From positions 1 through 64,000 of the forward strand of contig JAWKHI010000013.1 of NCBI GenBank assembly GCA_041394885.1: a stretch of DNA of 64,000 nt, in the 5' to 3' direction. Within the stretch, counting starts at the first letter, position 1. Each line of letters opens with the position of its first letter. Positions 25,456 to 34,064 of this stretch are shown piece by piece. Source of the DNA: DSOI01 sp041394885. GTDB taxonomy: Bacteria > Acidobacteriota > Terriglobia > Bryobacterales > Bryobacteraceae. The translations under genes and the position numbers were made by a program. Below the pieces are notes generated by a model. The model was not told the origin of the DNA. It did no database searches and saw only the letters and a program-made list of their open reading frames with translations.

Positions 25456-26486
25456 CGGAAACGCTCCAGCTTGGCACGGAAGCCGGGCCGGTCAACCACG
25501 TCGCGATTGACGATGCCGCCGGGCAGTTCGCCGCGGGAAACGGCGAGCACATTGTTGGCAGCCTCGGTGCCGTTATCGAGCATAAGGCGCGCGGTCCAGG
25601 CCATGGCGTGCGGGGCCACGATGCAGTTGCCGAGGGAGAAGAGCGGATCGTCTTTGGGGGGCGGCTCGACGGGGAAGACATCGATGCCTGCGCCGGCGAT
25701 CCAGTTTTCGCGCAGTGCGCGGACAAGAGCGTCATGCTGGACGATGGGTCCACGGGCGGTGTTGACAAAAAACGCGGACGGCTTCATCAAGCGGAGATGG
25801 CGTTCGGTGACCAAGCCTTCCGTGTTCTTGTTGAGCAGGGTATTCACGGTGACAAAGTCACTCTCGCGAAAGACGGTATCGATATCCACCAACTCAACAC
25901 CGAGATCGCGAACCTGATCCTGGCTCACAAACGGATCGTAAGCGATGCGGCGGCCAAAGCCCATCGATTGCGACATACGAAACATCTCCTGGCCGATGTT
26001 GCCGCAGCCGACCGAGCCGAGAGTGGTTCCTTGAATACTGACGCCAAGGCGGGACAGGTTTCCGCGCCAGCCGCCCTGACGCGCCACACGATCCTGCTCG
26101 GGCAGGTTTTTGGCGAGCGCGAGGATGAGTGTAAAGATGGCTTCCGCGACGGGCCGGCGCACGGAGTTGGGGGTGATGGACAGAGCCACGTCATGGGCGG
26201 TGAGCGCTTCGACGTCGATGCGATCGTAACCAACGCCCCAGCGGGCGACGATGGCCGGACGATCGACGCCAGCGAGACTATCGGCTTTGATGTGGACCGC
26301 CAGGGCAAAAATGGCGTCGAACCGATTCAGGGATTCGGGCGTCGCCACCAAGCCCGGCAGATCTCCCATGGACTCGACAACGATGCCTTCGACGCCGGCG
26401 AGAGTGGCAGAGACCACGGCGTCCAAACTTTCTCTTGCTTCCGTGTAATAGTCGGGCGACACCCCGATCCGAAATGGCTGCTTCAT
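25452..26486 (-). CDS. D-isomer-specific 2-hydroxyacid dehydrogenase, first of a pair
   Basis: 344 residues. The NAD-binding motif is slightly degenerate (GSVGCGNIGQEMF, about 158-170). Catalytic Arg (NTARGPIVQH), Glu (DVFPVEP) and His (APHAMAW) are all in place. The N-terminal RIGVSPDYY and ALAVHIKADSLAG differ from its partner, so the two are distant paralogues and not a recent duplication. The start ATG lacks a clear Shine-Dalgarno. It is followed, with a 4-base overlap, by the second dehydrogenase. The M14 peptidase gene lies 23 bp upstream on the same strand, so all three may form one transcript. Confidence 0.9.
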   Translation of the reverse strand: MKQPFRIGVSPDYYTEARESLDAVVSATLAGVEGIVVESMGDLPGLVATPESLNRFDAIFALAVHIKADSLAGVDRPAIVARWGVGYDRIDVEALTAHDVALSITPNSVRRPVAEAIFTLILALAKNLPEQDRVARQGGWRGNLSRLGVSIQGTTLGSVGCGNIGQEMFRMSQSMGFGRRIAYDPFVSQDQVRDLGVELVDIDTVFRESDFVTVNTLLNKNTEGLVTERHLRLMKPSAFFVNTARGPIVQHDALVRALRENWIAGAGIDVFPVEPPPKDDPLFSLGNCIVAPHAMAWTARLMLDNGTEAANNVLAVSRGELPGGIVNRDVVDRPGFRAKLERFR

Positions 26487-26509
26487 AGAGTGATTACTTA
26501 CATCCTTAC

Positions 26510-28993
26510 TTAGTTGTTGCCGCCGTTCAGCTTTCTTGCCGAGGCGAGATAGATTGCGTTGAGAATCAACTTAAAAGTCCCAGCCGACTGAGCGCGGAAC
26601 TGCGGTCGAAAACCGAAGAGAACGACCCTGCCCTTCCCGTAGCGGGCTTCTACAAGATTGGCTTTGCCACGAATCGCCTTTTCGCCGGAGAGCCACCCGC
26701 TGGCCAGGACCTTGGCGGATGCGTATTTGGCGACGGTCCGAATTTCACGGTCTCCCTTGTTGAAGCCGTCAAGGAGGGTGATGTCCCACGCCTTGCCGCC
26801 AGTGGTGAAGGCAAACGCTTGTTTCGGCATCCCGAATGCGATGGGGTGGTCCGTATCCACGTCGATGCGCAGCAAGGATCCTGGGCAGTAGTAACCGGAA
26901 GAAGCGGTGTTGGTTTGCTTGACCGCGATGGGAAATAGCTCCGCGGCGAGTTCGGTGGCGGCATCAAAGGCGATCAACGTGCCGCCGTCGCGAACGAATT
27001 CGGCAAGTTTCGCCGCACCCAATGCGCCGATGCCGCCGGTGAATTCAGGCCGCTGGATCGTTTTGCCCTCCCCGGGCCGGTCTCTGCCCGCGGGCACGCC
27101 GTCGCGGTTGCCGTGCAGGATGGAGTCCATACTTTGCGAAGCGAGAATGATCGAGTCAAAACGATCGCGCAGGGGCGTGCTTGTAACATCAGCATTCTTC
27201 ACGGCGGTATAGGGCACGCGATACCGATCGAGTAAGTATTGTGTCCAACCGGTATCGATGTTGGCCAGGTGCGGTTCATAGAGACCGACCTTCGGTTTGT
27301 GGAGCTCATATGCGGCGCCGCTGGCCGATTCGAGTTGGCTGCCACTGGCACTCCACCATGCGCCGCCGCCTCGTGCGAGCCGGTCCGCCAGTGACAGGAA
27401 ACTGGCGTTGTGCCGATGATCGGCGGACGGAGGAACCGCGATGCCGCCTGTAGCCTCTACTTGCAGATCAGCCTGAAAGCGATCCTCGACACGATCCACA
27501 TGGACGCCCATATTGAAGGGCAACGTCCAACCGGCGACGTCGTAGGGCCGCTTGGTTGCGCCGCTCTCGCCCGTTCGCAATTCCGGATATTTCTGCGGCT
27601 CCATGAGATCGACGAGATAGGCACGAAAGGGCTGCGCGGCGGGGAGAACGTGGGAGCCAGCCGGATAGTCCTTACCGGCGGCATGGAAAGGCGCTCTGGC
27701 CTTTTCGACCCGAATACCGGATAACTGGAGACGATGCAGCATGTCGGCGGCGGCGCCCGGGTCCCATTGGTCAGCCGGTACTACGTAGGCGTACGGCGTC
27801 GACTTACCGGCGTTGTCGATGGCGGCGCGAGCCAGTTCCCAACTCTTGAAAAGGAATGATTCAGGTCGGGAAGCGGCTAAGTCGAGGATCGCGAAATCGG
27901 CGGTCAACATATAGTCGATTGCATCGCGAACAGACCACTTGCCACCCTTCCAGGGCCGCTGATAGAAGACGGAGGGTTCGGCGGTGGGAATGCCGTTAGA
28001 GAAGCGCGCCGGGAAGTCGGCGGGCTGATAGAAACCGGGCGTTGCGTTGGCGTTGAGGGCGGTCTCGGTCAAGATACCGTGCATGTTGTGAAATGCGGGG
28101 ACCGATCGCATACCGCCGTTCCACCATGCGTCGTAGCCCAAGTAGGAGAGCACTCCAGGTTTATCTTCGCGGGCAAACCGCTCCTTGATGGCGGCGCCGA
28201 TGAAATTGATACCTTCCATCACAGGGGCGGGAATGTTGGGGTTCAAGGGTTCGCTATAAGGAGGAACGAAAATGCGGGCGGGAAAAGCCGGCGCCTGATG
28301 CTGGTTATATACGATCTGGGGGAACCACTCGCGGTAGAGCACCTTGGTAACATGCCGGGTTTCTTCGAGATTGAGCATGAACCAATCGCGGTTATTGTCG
28401 TGTCCGGCGTACTTTTGGTAAAGATGCGGGAGAGGAGCGGTTTCATAGGGCGTGCCGACGTTCCCTCGATACCAGTTGACGATCCAATCCAGGCCGTCGG
28501 GGTTGATGACCGGGCACTGCATTAGAATGACGCGGTCACGGATGCGCCGCGTCTCGCCGTCTTCACCGGTGACGATGCGATAGGCGAGATCAAAACTCTG
28601 CTGAACCGGCGCCACTTCGCTGGCGTGAAGACCGGAGTCAATCCAGACGATGGCCTTGCCTTCAGCGGCAAGCCGCTTGGCTTCGGCCGGATCGGCGTCG
28701 CCCTGGGCCAGCCGGGCGCTGATCTCACGCCACCGGGCAAGCTGGCGGAGATTTTCCTCCGAAGACAGGAAGGCGACGTACATCGGCTTGCCGAGGGACG
28801 ACTTGCCGAATTCGAGGAGCTGGATGCGGGGAGAAGCGGCGGCGAGTTGGCGGAAATATCCGGTGACCTGGTCATAGCCGGCCAGCTTGAAGTCGTCACC
28901 GGGGCGGAATCCGAGGTACTGTTGCGGCGACGGGATGTCGGCCGCGGCCAGTGAAACCGCGAGCCCAACGGCGAGAACGGTGATTTTGCCCAC
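26510..28993 (-). CDS. secreted M14-family zinc carboxypeptidase-like protein
   Basis: 827 residues with a signal peptide (MGKITVLAVGLAVSLAAA). The peptidase_M14 domain spans about 35-330. Zinc ligands are H123 and E126 (GLHASE) and H232 (NQHQAP), and the catalytic base is E310 (ILTETA). HDNNRDWF and CPVINPDGLDW are usual markers of the large acidobacterial/Bacteroidetes M14 group. The C-terminal 450 residues include a class I glutamine-amidotransferase-like fold (KVGLYEPHLANIDTGWTQYLLD and ILASQSMDSILHG), common in this subgroup and probably non-catalytic. It likely trims peptides in the periplasm or outside. The GTG start has no Shine-Dalgarno; TATCAT lies 9 bases upstream. Confidence 0.88.
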   Translation of the reverse strand: MGKITVLAVGLAVSLAAADIPSPQQYLGFRPGDDFKLAGYDQVTGYFRQLAAASPRIQLLEFGKSSLGKPMYVAFLSSEENLRQLARWREISARLAQGDADPAEAKRLAAEGKAIVWIDSGLHASEVAPVQQSFDLAYRIVTGEDGETRRIRDRVILMQCPVINPDGLDWIVNWYRGNVGTPYETAPLPHLYQKYAGHDNNRDWFMLNLEETRHVTKVLYREWFPQIVYNQHQAPAFPARIFVPPYSEPLNPNIPAPVMEGINFIGAAIKERFAREDKPGVLSYLGYDAWWNGGMRSVPAFHNMHGILTETALNANATPGFYQPADFPARFSNGIPTAEPSVFYQRPWKGGKWSVRDAIDYMLTADFAILDLAASRPESFLFKSWELARAAIDNAGKSTPYAYVVPADQWDPGAAADMLHRLQLSGIRVEKARAPFHAAGKDYPAGSHVLPAAQPFRAYLVDLMEPQKYPELRTGESGATKRPYDVAGWTLPFNMGVHVDRVEDRFQADLQVEATGGIAVPPSADHRHNASFLSLADRLARGGGAWWSASGSQLESASGAAYELHKPKVGLYEPHLANIDTGWTQYLLDRYRVPYTAVKNADVTSTPLRDRFDSIILASQSMDSILHGNRDGVPAGRDRPGEGKTIQRPEFTGGIGALGAAKLAEFVRDGGTLIAFDAATELAAELFPIAVKQTNTASSGYYCPGSLLRIDVDTDHPIAFGMPKQAFAFTTGGKAWDITLLDGFNKGDREIRTVAKYASAKVLASGWLSGEKAIRGKANLVEARYGKGRVVLFGFRPQFRAQSAGTFKLILNAIYLASARKLNGGNN

Positions 28994-29002
28994 AATGGCA
29001 CA

Positions 29003-29008
29003 ATGATA
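29003..29008 (-). promoter_or_regulatory. -10 box (TATCAT), predicted leaderless promoter of the M14 gene
   Basis: TATCAT is 9 bases before the GTG at 28993. Only 17 bp separate this gene from the divergent aguB start, so both promoters must fit in or overlap the two coding regions. Confidence 0.45.
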
Positions 29009-29010
29009 CT

Positions 29011-29916
29011 ATGCGCACTTCGCCACAGTCCCCGTTTCGCGTGGGGCTGATCCAAATGACATGTTCGCCGGATCCGCGAGAGAACATGGATAAGGCCGTT
29101 GTTCGAGTCCGGGAGGCTGCCCGCAGCGGTGCACAAATCATCTGCCTCCAGGAATTGTTCCGCTCGCAGTACTTCTGCCGGGAAGAAGACGCGGAACTTT
29201 TCGACCTTGCCGAGACGATCCCCGGCCCATCGACGGAGGCGTTGTCGCCGCTCGCGAAGGAGCACAACGTAGTGATCGTCGTGCCGGTGTTCGAGAAGCG
29301 GGCGACGGGTTTGTATCACAATAGCGCGGCGGTGATTGACGCGGACGGATCGCTGCTCGGGATCTATCGCAAGATGCACATCCCGGACGATCCGCTGTTT
29401 TACGAGAAGTTCTATTTCACGCCCGGGGACCTGGGATTTCGGAATTTCGACACACGCTACGGGCGGATCGCGGTCTTGATTTGTTGGGACCAATGGTATC
29501 CGGAGGGAGCCCGTTTGGCGGCGCTCGGGGGCGCGCAGATTTTGTTCTATCCCACGGCGATCGGGTGGCATCCGGCCGAGAAGGAGCAGTATGGAGCCTC
29601 GCAGCGCGACGCGTGGCGAACCATCCAGCGGGGGCATGCCATCGCCAACGGGATTTATGTGGCGGCTCCCAACCGGACCGGATACGAGGGGCCGCCGCCT
29701 GTGACGGAGGGGAAGTCCGGGTTGGAGTTCTGGGGCTCTTCCTTTGTCTCGGACCCGTTCGGTGTGTTGATCGCCGAAGCATCGGTGGACAAGGAGGAGA
29801 TCCTGATCGCCGAGTGCGACCCGGCGCGATCGGAAGAGGTCCGGCGGAACTGGCCTTTTCTTCGCGACCGGCGCATCGATGCTTACGGACCGATTGTGAA
29901 CCGATGGCTCGAGTAA
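29011..29916 (+). CDS. aguB: N-carbamoylputrescine amidase (carbon-nitrogen hydrolase)
   Basis: 301 residues, the expected size. The nitrilase-superfamily catalytic triad is clear: E48 (LQELF), K121 (YRKMHIPDDP) and C158 (LICWDQWYPEGAR). The segments FRSQYFCREED, KMHIPDDPLFYEKFYFTPGD and FPTAIGWHP-like FYPTAIGWHP are characteristic of N-carbamoylputrescine amidase, which cuts N-carbamoylputrescine to putrescine, CO2 and ammonia. The next gene, overlapping by 13 bases, encodes agmatine deiminase, the preceding step. Together they convert agmatine to putrescine in the cytoplasm. It starts 17 bp from the divergent M14 gene. Confidence 0.95.
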   Translation: MRTSPQSPFRVGLIQMTCSPDPRENMDKAVVRVREAARSGAQIICLQELFRSQYFCREEDAELFDLAETIPGPSTEALSPLAKEHNVVIVVPVFEKRATGLYHNSAAVIDADGSLLGIYRKMHIPDDPLFYEKFYFTPGDLGFRNFDTRYGRIAVLICWDQWYPEGARLAALGGAQILFYPTAIGWHPAEKEQYGASQRDAWRTIQRGHAIANGIYVAAPNRTGYEGPPPVTEGKSGLEFWGSSFVSDPFGVLIAEASVDKEEILIAECDPARSEEVRRNWPFLRDRRIDAYGPIVNRWLE

Positions 29917-30938
29917 CATCGCCCTCACAGCTGCGGATGCCGGCCGAGTGGGAACAGCACGAAGCTACCTGGATCGCATGGCCGCACGAGGAGACAGATT
30001 GGCCGGGTAAGTTTGCTCCGGTGAAGTGGGTCTACGGAAGTATCGTTCATCATCTGTCCCGGGTGGAGCGGGTGCGTGTGCTGGTCCGCAACCGGGCAGA
30101 CCGCGCGGAAGCACGCGAGGTATTCGAGAAGTCCGGCGCGCGGATGGACCGTGTGGATTTCTATCTTTACCGCACGAACCGGTCTTGGTGCCGGGACTAC
30201 TGCCCGATTTGGGTGCGAGACGCCAGGGGCGAATCCCTGGTGACTGACTGGAAGTTCAACGCTTGGGCGAAGTACCGTAACTGGCGTCTGGACAATGCGG
30301 CGCCCGCCTTCATTGCGAAAAAACTGGGCTTGAAACGGATCGAGCCGGGGATGGTGCTGGAAGGCGGCAGCATCGATGTGAATGGGCAGGGACTGCTCCT
30401 GACGACGGAGGAGTGCTTGTTGAGCCCGGTTCAGGCGCGCAATCCGGATCTGAGCCGGGAGGATCTGGAGGCTATGTTCGCGCAATACCTGGGGATTGAC
30501 CGTGTTATCTGGCTGAACAGGGGCATCGCGGGCGACGATACGCACGGTCACGTCGACGACCTCGCCCGGTTTGTGGATCCGGGCACGATCGTTACCGTCG
30601 TCGAGCGCAACCGCAACGATGAGAACCACGAGCCGCTTGCCGAGAACTGGAGGTTACTCAAGCGAACGGGACTGCGCATCGTGGCGCTTCCGATGCCCGC
30701 GCCGGTATGGTTCGATGGGCAAAGGCTGCCGGCCAGTTATGCGAACTTCTACATCGCGAACGGAATCGTTCTCGTGCCAACGTTCAATGATCCGAACGAT
30801 CGGGTGGCTCTGAATACGCTACAGAGGCTGTTTCCGGATCGCAAGGTAATCGGAATTCATTGCCTGGATCTGGTGTTGGGCCTGGGCACGCTGCACTGCA
30901 TGACGCAACAGGAGCCGGCGGCCATCAGTCAGCCGTAA
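29904..30938 (+). CDS. aguA: agmatine deiminase
   Basis: 344 residues. Peptidyl-arginine-deiminase family landmarks: MPAEWEQHEATWIAWPH at the N-terminus, WCRDYCPIWVRD (about 97-108), LEGGSIDVNG, the catalytic His in GDDTHGHVDDLARF, and the nucleophile C332 in GLGTLHCMTQQEPA. It hydrolyses agmatine to N-carbamoylputrescine and ammonia. ATG 29904 lies inside aguB (13-base overlap), giving coupled translation of two consecutive steps. A later ATG (29937, MPAEWE) is also possible. The 3' end overlaps the convergent alcohol dehydrogenase gene by 14 bases. Confidence 0.95.
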   Translation: MARVTSPSQLRMPAEWEQHEATWIAWPHEETDWPGKFAPVKWVYGSIVHHLSRVERVRVLVRNRADRAEAREVFEKSGARMDRVDFYLYRTNRSWCRDYCPIWVRDARGESLVTDWKFNAWAKYRNWRLDNAAPAFIAKKLGLKRIEPGMVLEGGSIDVNGQGLLLTTEECLLSPVQARNPDLSREDLEAMFAQYLGIDRVIWLNRGIAGDDTHGHVDDLARFVDPGTIVTVVERNRNDENHEPLAENWRLLKRTGLRIVALPMPAPVWFDGQRLPASYANFYIANGIVLVPTFNDPNDRVALNTLQRLFPDRKVIGIHCLDLVLGLGTLHCMTQQEPAAISQP

Positions 30939-31875
30939 GCAACACCTTGAGCACTCCGGACCGGCTGGCTTCCGCGAAGGCCTCCGGTGCATGATCCAAG
31001 GGGAACCGCGCGGCGATCATCGGATCGAGGTTCAATTTGGGAAGCAGGCGCAGCGCGGGTTCGAAGCGCCCGCAGCGCGATCCGACGAGCGAGATCTCAT
31101 TGACGATGACGGGTGCGGCGTCCAGGGGAACGGAGCCGTGCACGGTGGACTTCATGACGACGACTCCGCGCGGCCGCGCCATGCCGACAGCGGTCATCAG
31201 GCCTGAGGGGGAGCCGGTGGCGTCCACGACAAAGTGAAAATCGGCACGCGGCATGCGCTTGGGAGCGAGGACAGTTTCCACACCGGCGTCACGGGCGATG
31301 CGAAGTTTCGACTCGTGGCGGCCGTAGAGGATGGTATGCGCTCCGTGGAGGTGCAACACTTGCGCGATCAGCAGCCCCAGTTTGCCATCTCCCAATACGG
31401 CGACGCGTTGGCCTCGGGGGATGTGGACCTGCTCGAGAATCTCGCACGCCGCCGCGACGGGCTCAGTGAATACGGCGCGCTCGGTGGACATGGAACGAGG
31501 CACGAGGTGAAGGTTGCGGTCCGGCAGGGTGAGGAAGTCCGCGAAGGCTCCGGGATGCCGGACGATACCGAGGACGGTGCGGCGCGGGCAATGGCGGCCG
31601 AGATCGCGGGCGCACCAATCGCACTGGCCGCATGGAAGGTTAATCTCACCGACGACGCGGCGACCGATGAATTGGCTGTCGGCGGACTCGACCACTTCGC
31701 CGACGAACTCGTGTCCGGGGCGACCGCGGAAGCCGTAGTAACCCCGCATCAGTTCGAGATCGGTATTGCAAATACCGGCAGCAATCAACCGGATGCGAGA
31801 GAAACCGTCAGGCCGCCGGGGCATGGCGGCGCGCCGCACGGAAACGGTTCCATTCTCCAAGTGAACTGCCCGCAT
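30925..31875 (-). CDS. zinc-containing medium-chain alcohol dehydrogenase
   Basis: 316 residues, on the short side for the family (about 340). The N-terminal GroES-like domain has the catalytic-zinc residues C36 (GICNTD) and GHEFVGEV, and the structural-zinc loop CGQCDWCARDLGRHC (about 82-96). The cofactor domain has VAVLGDGKLGLLIAQ (about 159-173), with VDATGSPSG and RPRGVVVMKST. The substrate is not evident; sorbitol/threonine-type dehydrogenases are the nearest. TATACT lies 8 bases before the ATG and no Shine-Dalgarno is present. It is divergent from the FMN oxidase (32 bp apart), each with its own -10 box in that gap. Confidence 0.9.
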   Translation of the reverse strand: MRAVHLENGTVSVRRAAMPRRPDGFSRIRLIAAGICNTDLELMRGYYGFRGRPGHEFVGEVVESADSQFIGRRVVGEINLPCGQCDWCARDLGRHCPRRTVLGIVRHPGAFADFLTLPDRNLHLVPRSMSTERAVFTEPVAAACEILEQVHIPRGQRVAVLGDGKLGLLIAQVLHLHGAHTILYGRHESKLRIARDAGVETVLAPKRMPRADFHFVVDATGSPSGLMTAVGMARPRGVVVMKSTVHGSVPLDAAPVIVNEISLVGSRCGRFEPALRLLPKLNLDPMIAARFPLDHAPEAFAEASRSGVLKVLLTAD

Positions 31876-31883
31876 GGGTTTCG

Positions 31884-31889
31884 AGTATA
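31884..31889 (-). promoter_or_regulatory. -10 box (TATACT), predicted leaderless promoter
   Basis: TATACT is 8 bases before the ATG at 31875 (alcohol dehydrogenase). It sits only 5 bp from the opposite-facing TACAAT box of the FMN oxidase gene, so the two promoters are back to back in a 32-bp gap and would compete for polymerase. Confidence 0.55.
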
Positions 31890-31893
31890 GCGA

Positions 31894-31899
31894 TACAAT
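31894..31899 (+). promoter_or_regulatory. -10 box (TACAAT), predicted leaderless promoter
   Basis: TACAAT is 8 bases before the GTG at 31908 (FMN hydroxyacid oxidase) with no Shine-Dalgarno. Confidence 0.55.
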
Positions 31900-31907
31900 G
31901 ATGCTCC

Positions 31908-33053
31908 GTGCACCGCCGACATGCTCTCCGTTCCTTGGCCGCGTTCGCAGCGGGTTCGCCGCTTTTTGCGCAAGCCGCGTCCGACGATGATTTGATGGGG
32001 CCGATCAACGTCCACGAATTCGAGGATGTGGCGCGGCGGAAGCTGTCGAAACTGGCTTATGATTTCATCGCCGGCGGAGTGGAGGACGAGCAAACGCTGC
32101 GGGCCAACCGGGCGGCGTTCGAACGTGTGTATCTAATCCCGCGCTTCATGCGCAACGTGACCGATATCGATACGTCTGTGACGTTGTTCGGCCAGAAGAT
32201 GGCGACGCCGATCATCATCGCACCGACGGGGGGCAAGAATCTGGTGATGCCGAACGCGGATGAGACCGTAGCGAAAGCGGCATTGAAATCGAAGACTCTC
32301 ATCTGTTCTTCGACGGGCACGCGGAAGCTGCTGGAAGAGGGTGAGCCTCTGGTTTGGTGGAGCAACACGATCGGGACCCCCGACAAGTCATCCGCGCAGG
32401 ACTACGCACGGCGGATTGAAGATTCCGGCGGCAAGGGGATTGTGCTGACGATCGACAACGCATACCAATCGAACCGGGACCGGAACAACCGGAACCGCTT
32501 CGACTATGGCTACATGCAGACGGGGGTGCCGAAGCCGGGTGAACCGAAGCGTCCACCGCGTACGCCCGCGACGCCCGCGATGTGGCAGCCACACGTTCCG
32601 AGCCTTGGCTGGGAATGGATCGAGTGGGCGCGAGGGGCGACGAAGATACCGATCATCGTGAAGGGGGTATTATCGCCGGAAGACGCGGTGGCGGCGGTGC
32701 AACACGGGGCGGACGCGATTTCCATCTCCAATCACGGCGGGCGGCAGTTGGATGGTGCGATTGCAAGCCTGGACGCGCTCCCGGACTGCGTGGACGCGGT
32801 GAGTGGAAAAATTCCCGTGTTCATGGACGGGGGCATCCGCCGCGGGGTCGACATCGTGAAGGCGTTGGCATTGGGAGCGAACGCGGTCCTGGTTGGGCGC
32901 GCTCCGCTGTGGGGCCTGGGAGCTTTCGGCCAGCCCGGCGTGGAGCGTGTGTTGTGGATGTTGGGCGCCGAATTGAAATTGGCGATGGGTCTTTCCGGCG
33001 CGACCCGTCTGAGCGACCTGAACCGGCGGATGGTGAGGCAGGTTCGTTTGTGA
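31908..33053 (+). CDS. exported FMN-dependent alpha-hydroxyacid oxidase/dehydrogenase
   Basis: 381 residues. The N-terminus HRRHALRSLAAFAAGSPLFAQA looks like a Tat signal, unusual for this normally cytoplasmic or inner-membrane family. The FMN-dependent TIM barrel is intact: KLAYDFIAGGVEDEQTLRANR, PIIIAPTGG, IVKGVLSPEDA with the FMN Lys, and the catalytic base His in ISNHGGRQLDG, then DGGIRRGVDIVKALALGA. It oxidises a 2-hydroxy acid (lactate- or glycolate-like) to the 2-oxo acid. The hexahaem cytochrome gene begins inside its stop codon, so a cytochrome, and not oxygen, is the likely electron acceptor. The start is GTG, leaderless type. Confidence 0.9.
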   Translation: MHRRHALRSLAAFAAGSPLFAQAASDDDLMGPINVHEFEDVARRKLSKLAYDFIAGGVEDEQTLRANRAAFERVYLIPRFMRNVTDIDTSVTLFGQKMATPIIIAPTGGKNLVMPNADETVAKAALKSKTLICSSTGTRKLLEEGEPLVWWSNTIGTPDKSSAQDYARRIEDSGGKGIVLTIDNAYQSNRDRNNRNRFDYGYMQTGVPKPGEPKRPPRTPATPAMWQPHVPSLGWEWIEWARGATKIPIIVKGVLSPEDAVAAVQHGADAISISNHGGRQLDGAIASLDALPDCVDAVSGKIPVFMDGGIRRGVDIVKALALGANAVLVGRAPLWGLGAFGQPGVERVLWMLGAELKLAMGLSGATRLSDLNRRMVRQVRL

Positions 33054-33550
33054 TTCTGGTGGCGCTATTGTTGGCGGCCGCGTCGGCGCTACCGGCGCAG
33101 GATCTCCGCGAATTATGCGGAGCCTGCCACAGCGAACCGGCGAGCGATTTTGCGTCGCACCCGCACATGGAGCGCGGCTTATCGTGCGATGCCTGCCACG
33201 GCAAGAGCGAGGCGCATCGGGCGGCCACGGGCCACAAGCCGCCCGACAAGATCGCCGGACCATCCGATCAGCCGCAAGTGTGCGGGGCCTGCCATCCGGC
33301 GGAGCGCAAGAGCTATGAGTCCAGCACGCATGGCAAGCTGGTGCTGGCCAGGGACGCCAAGCGGGCAGCGGCCTGCACCACGTGTCATGGCACGCATGCA
33401 TTACGGTCTGTGGCGGCCATGAGCCGGCAGTGCGGGCGGTGCCACGAGGCGCTGCCGGAATCGTGCAAGAGGCCGCCGGCGCCGACCACGTCGAAGTTAC
33501 TGTGCGCGAATTGCCACGATAAGCATACACTGCGTGTAGCCGGGCGGTGA
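33050..33550 (+). CDS. hexahaem cytochrome c
   Basis: 166 residues. GTG 33050 overlaps the oxidase stop (GTGA) and gives a clean signal peptide (VILVALLLAAASALPAQ). Six CxxCH haem motifs follow: CGACH, CDACH, CGACH, CTTCH, CGRCH, CANCH. Extra histidines (SHPHMERG, THGK, GTHALR, DKHTL) can serve as distal ligands, as in bis-His low-potential cytochromes. The protein is small for six haems, typical of tightly packed electron-wire proteins. The coupled FMN oxidase suggests electrons flow from a hydroxy acid through this protein to the quinone/cytochrome chain or outward. The convergent YkgJ-like gene ends 1 bp away. Confidence 0.85.
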   Translation: MILVALLLAAASALPAQDLRELCGACHSEPASDFASHPHMERGLSCDACHGKSEAHRAATGHKPPDKIAGPSDQPQVCGACHPAERKSYESSTHGKLVLARDAKRAAACTTCHGTHALRSVAAMSRQCGRCHEALPESCKRPPAPTTSKLLCANCHDKHTLRVAGR

Positions 33551-33551
33551 C

Positions 33552-34064
33552 TTACTTGGCGGGCCGAACGAAACCAACTTCTACCTTCCAAGCTTCCAGG
33601 GTGTTGTAGACGATTGGGCAATAGCAGGCGCGGTCAATCATTTCCCACATACGGCTCTCGATGGAGCCCGCGCCCCGGACCAAATGCGGAAAGTCTTCAC
33701 AGGTGCCCGGTCTGGCCTCGTAGACGCCGCAGAGGTTACCGTCGAGAAAAATGCAGCCCGCTTCGGTTCGTTTGAGGATCAAGCCTTCGTCTTCGGTTTC
33801 GTCGCAGTATTCATTGAGGAACCGGCCCAATTTGATGCGGAGGAATTTGGCTAGCTTTTCCGCGTCGCGCTCCTTCAGCTTGGTGGTGGCTACGCGGCAG
33901 CAATTGGCGCAAGCGGTGCAGTCGATCGCTTCCGTGACGTCTTGCGCGATGCGGCGGAGGCGGCGTTCGACGAATCCATGCCTTTTCAAGTGCAGACGCA
34001 GGGAATTGTTCTCGGCGCGCCTGGATTCACCCTGTCGGCGGATCTGAACGAGGTCCGTGATCAT
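33552..34064 (-). CDS. YkgJ-type cysteine-cluster protein
   Basis: 170 residues. It has the CxxCxxCC-like start AIDCTACANCCR, then GCIFLDGNLCGVYEARPGTCEDFP and ACYCP. This is the zinc/iron-chelating YkgJ (CxxCxxCC) family; such proteins likely hold an Fe-S cluster or zinc, and their roles are poorly known. The start at 34064 is set by the ATGA overlap with the stop of the upstream deacetylase gene; the open frame extends much further upstream, but only as an out-of-frame shadow of that gene. The basic N-terminal 40 residues (RRQGESRRAENNSLRLHLKR) look nucleic-acid- or membrane-facing. Confidence 0.8.
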   Translation of the reverse strand: MITDLVQIRRQGESRRAENNSLRLHLKRHGFVERRLRRIAQDVTEAIDCTACANCCRVATTKLKERDAEKLAKFLRIKLGRFLNEYCDETEDEGLILKRTEAGCIFLDGNLCGVYEARPGTCEDFPHLVRGAGSIESRMWEMIDRACYCPIVYNTLEAWKVEVGFVRPAK

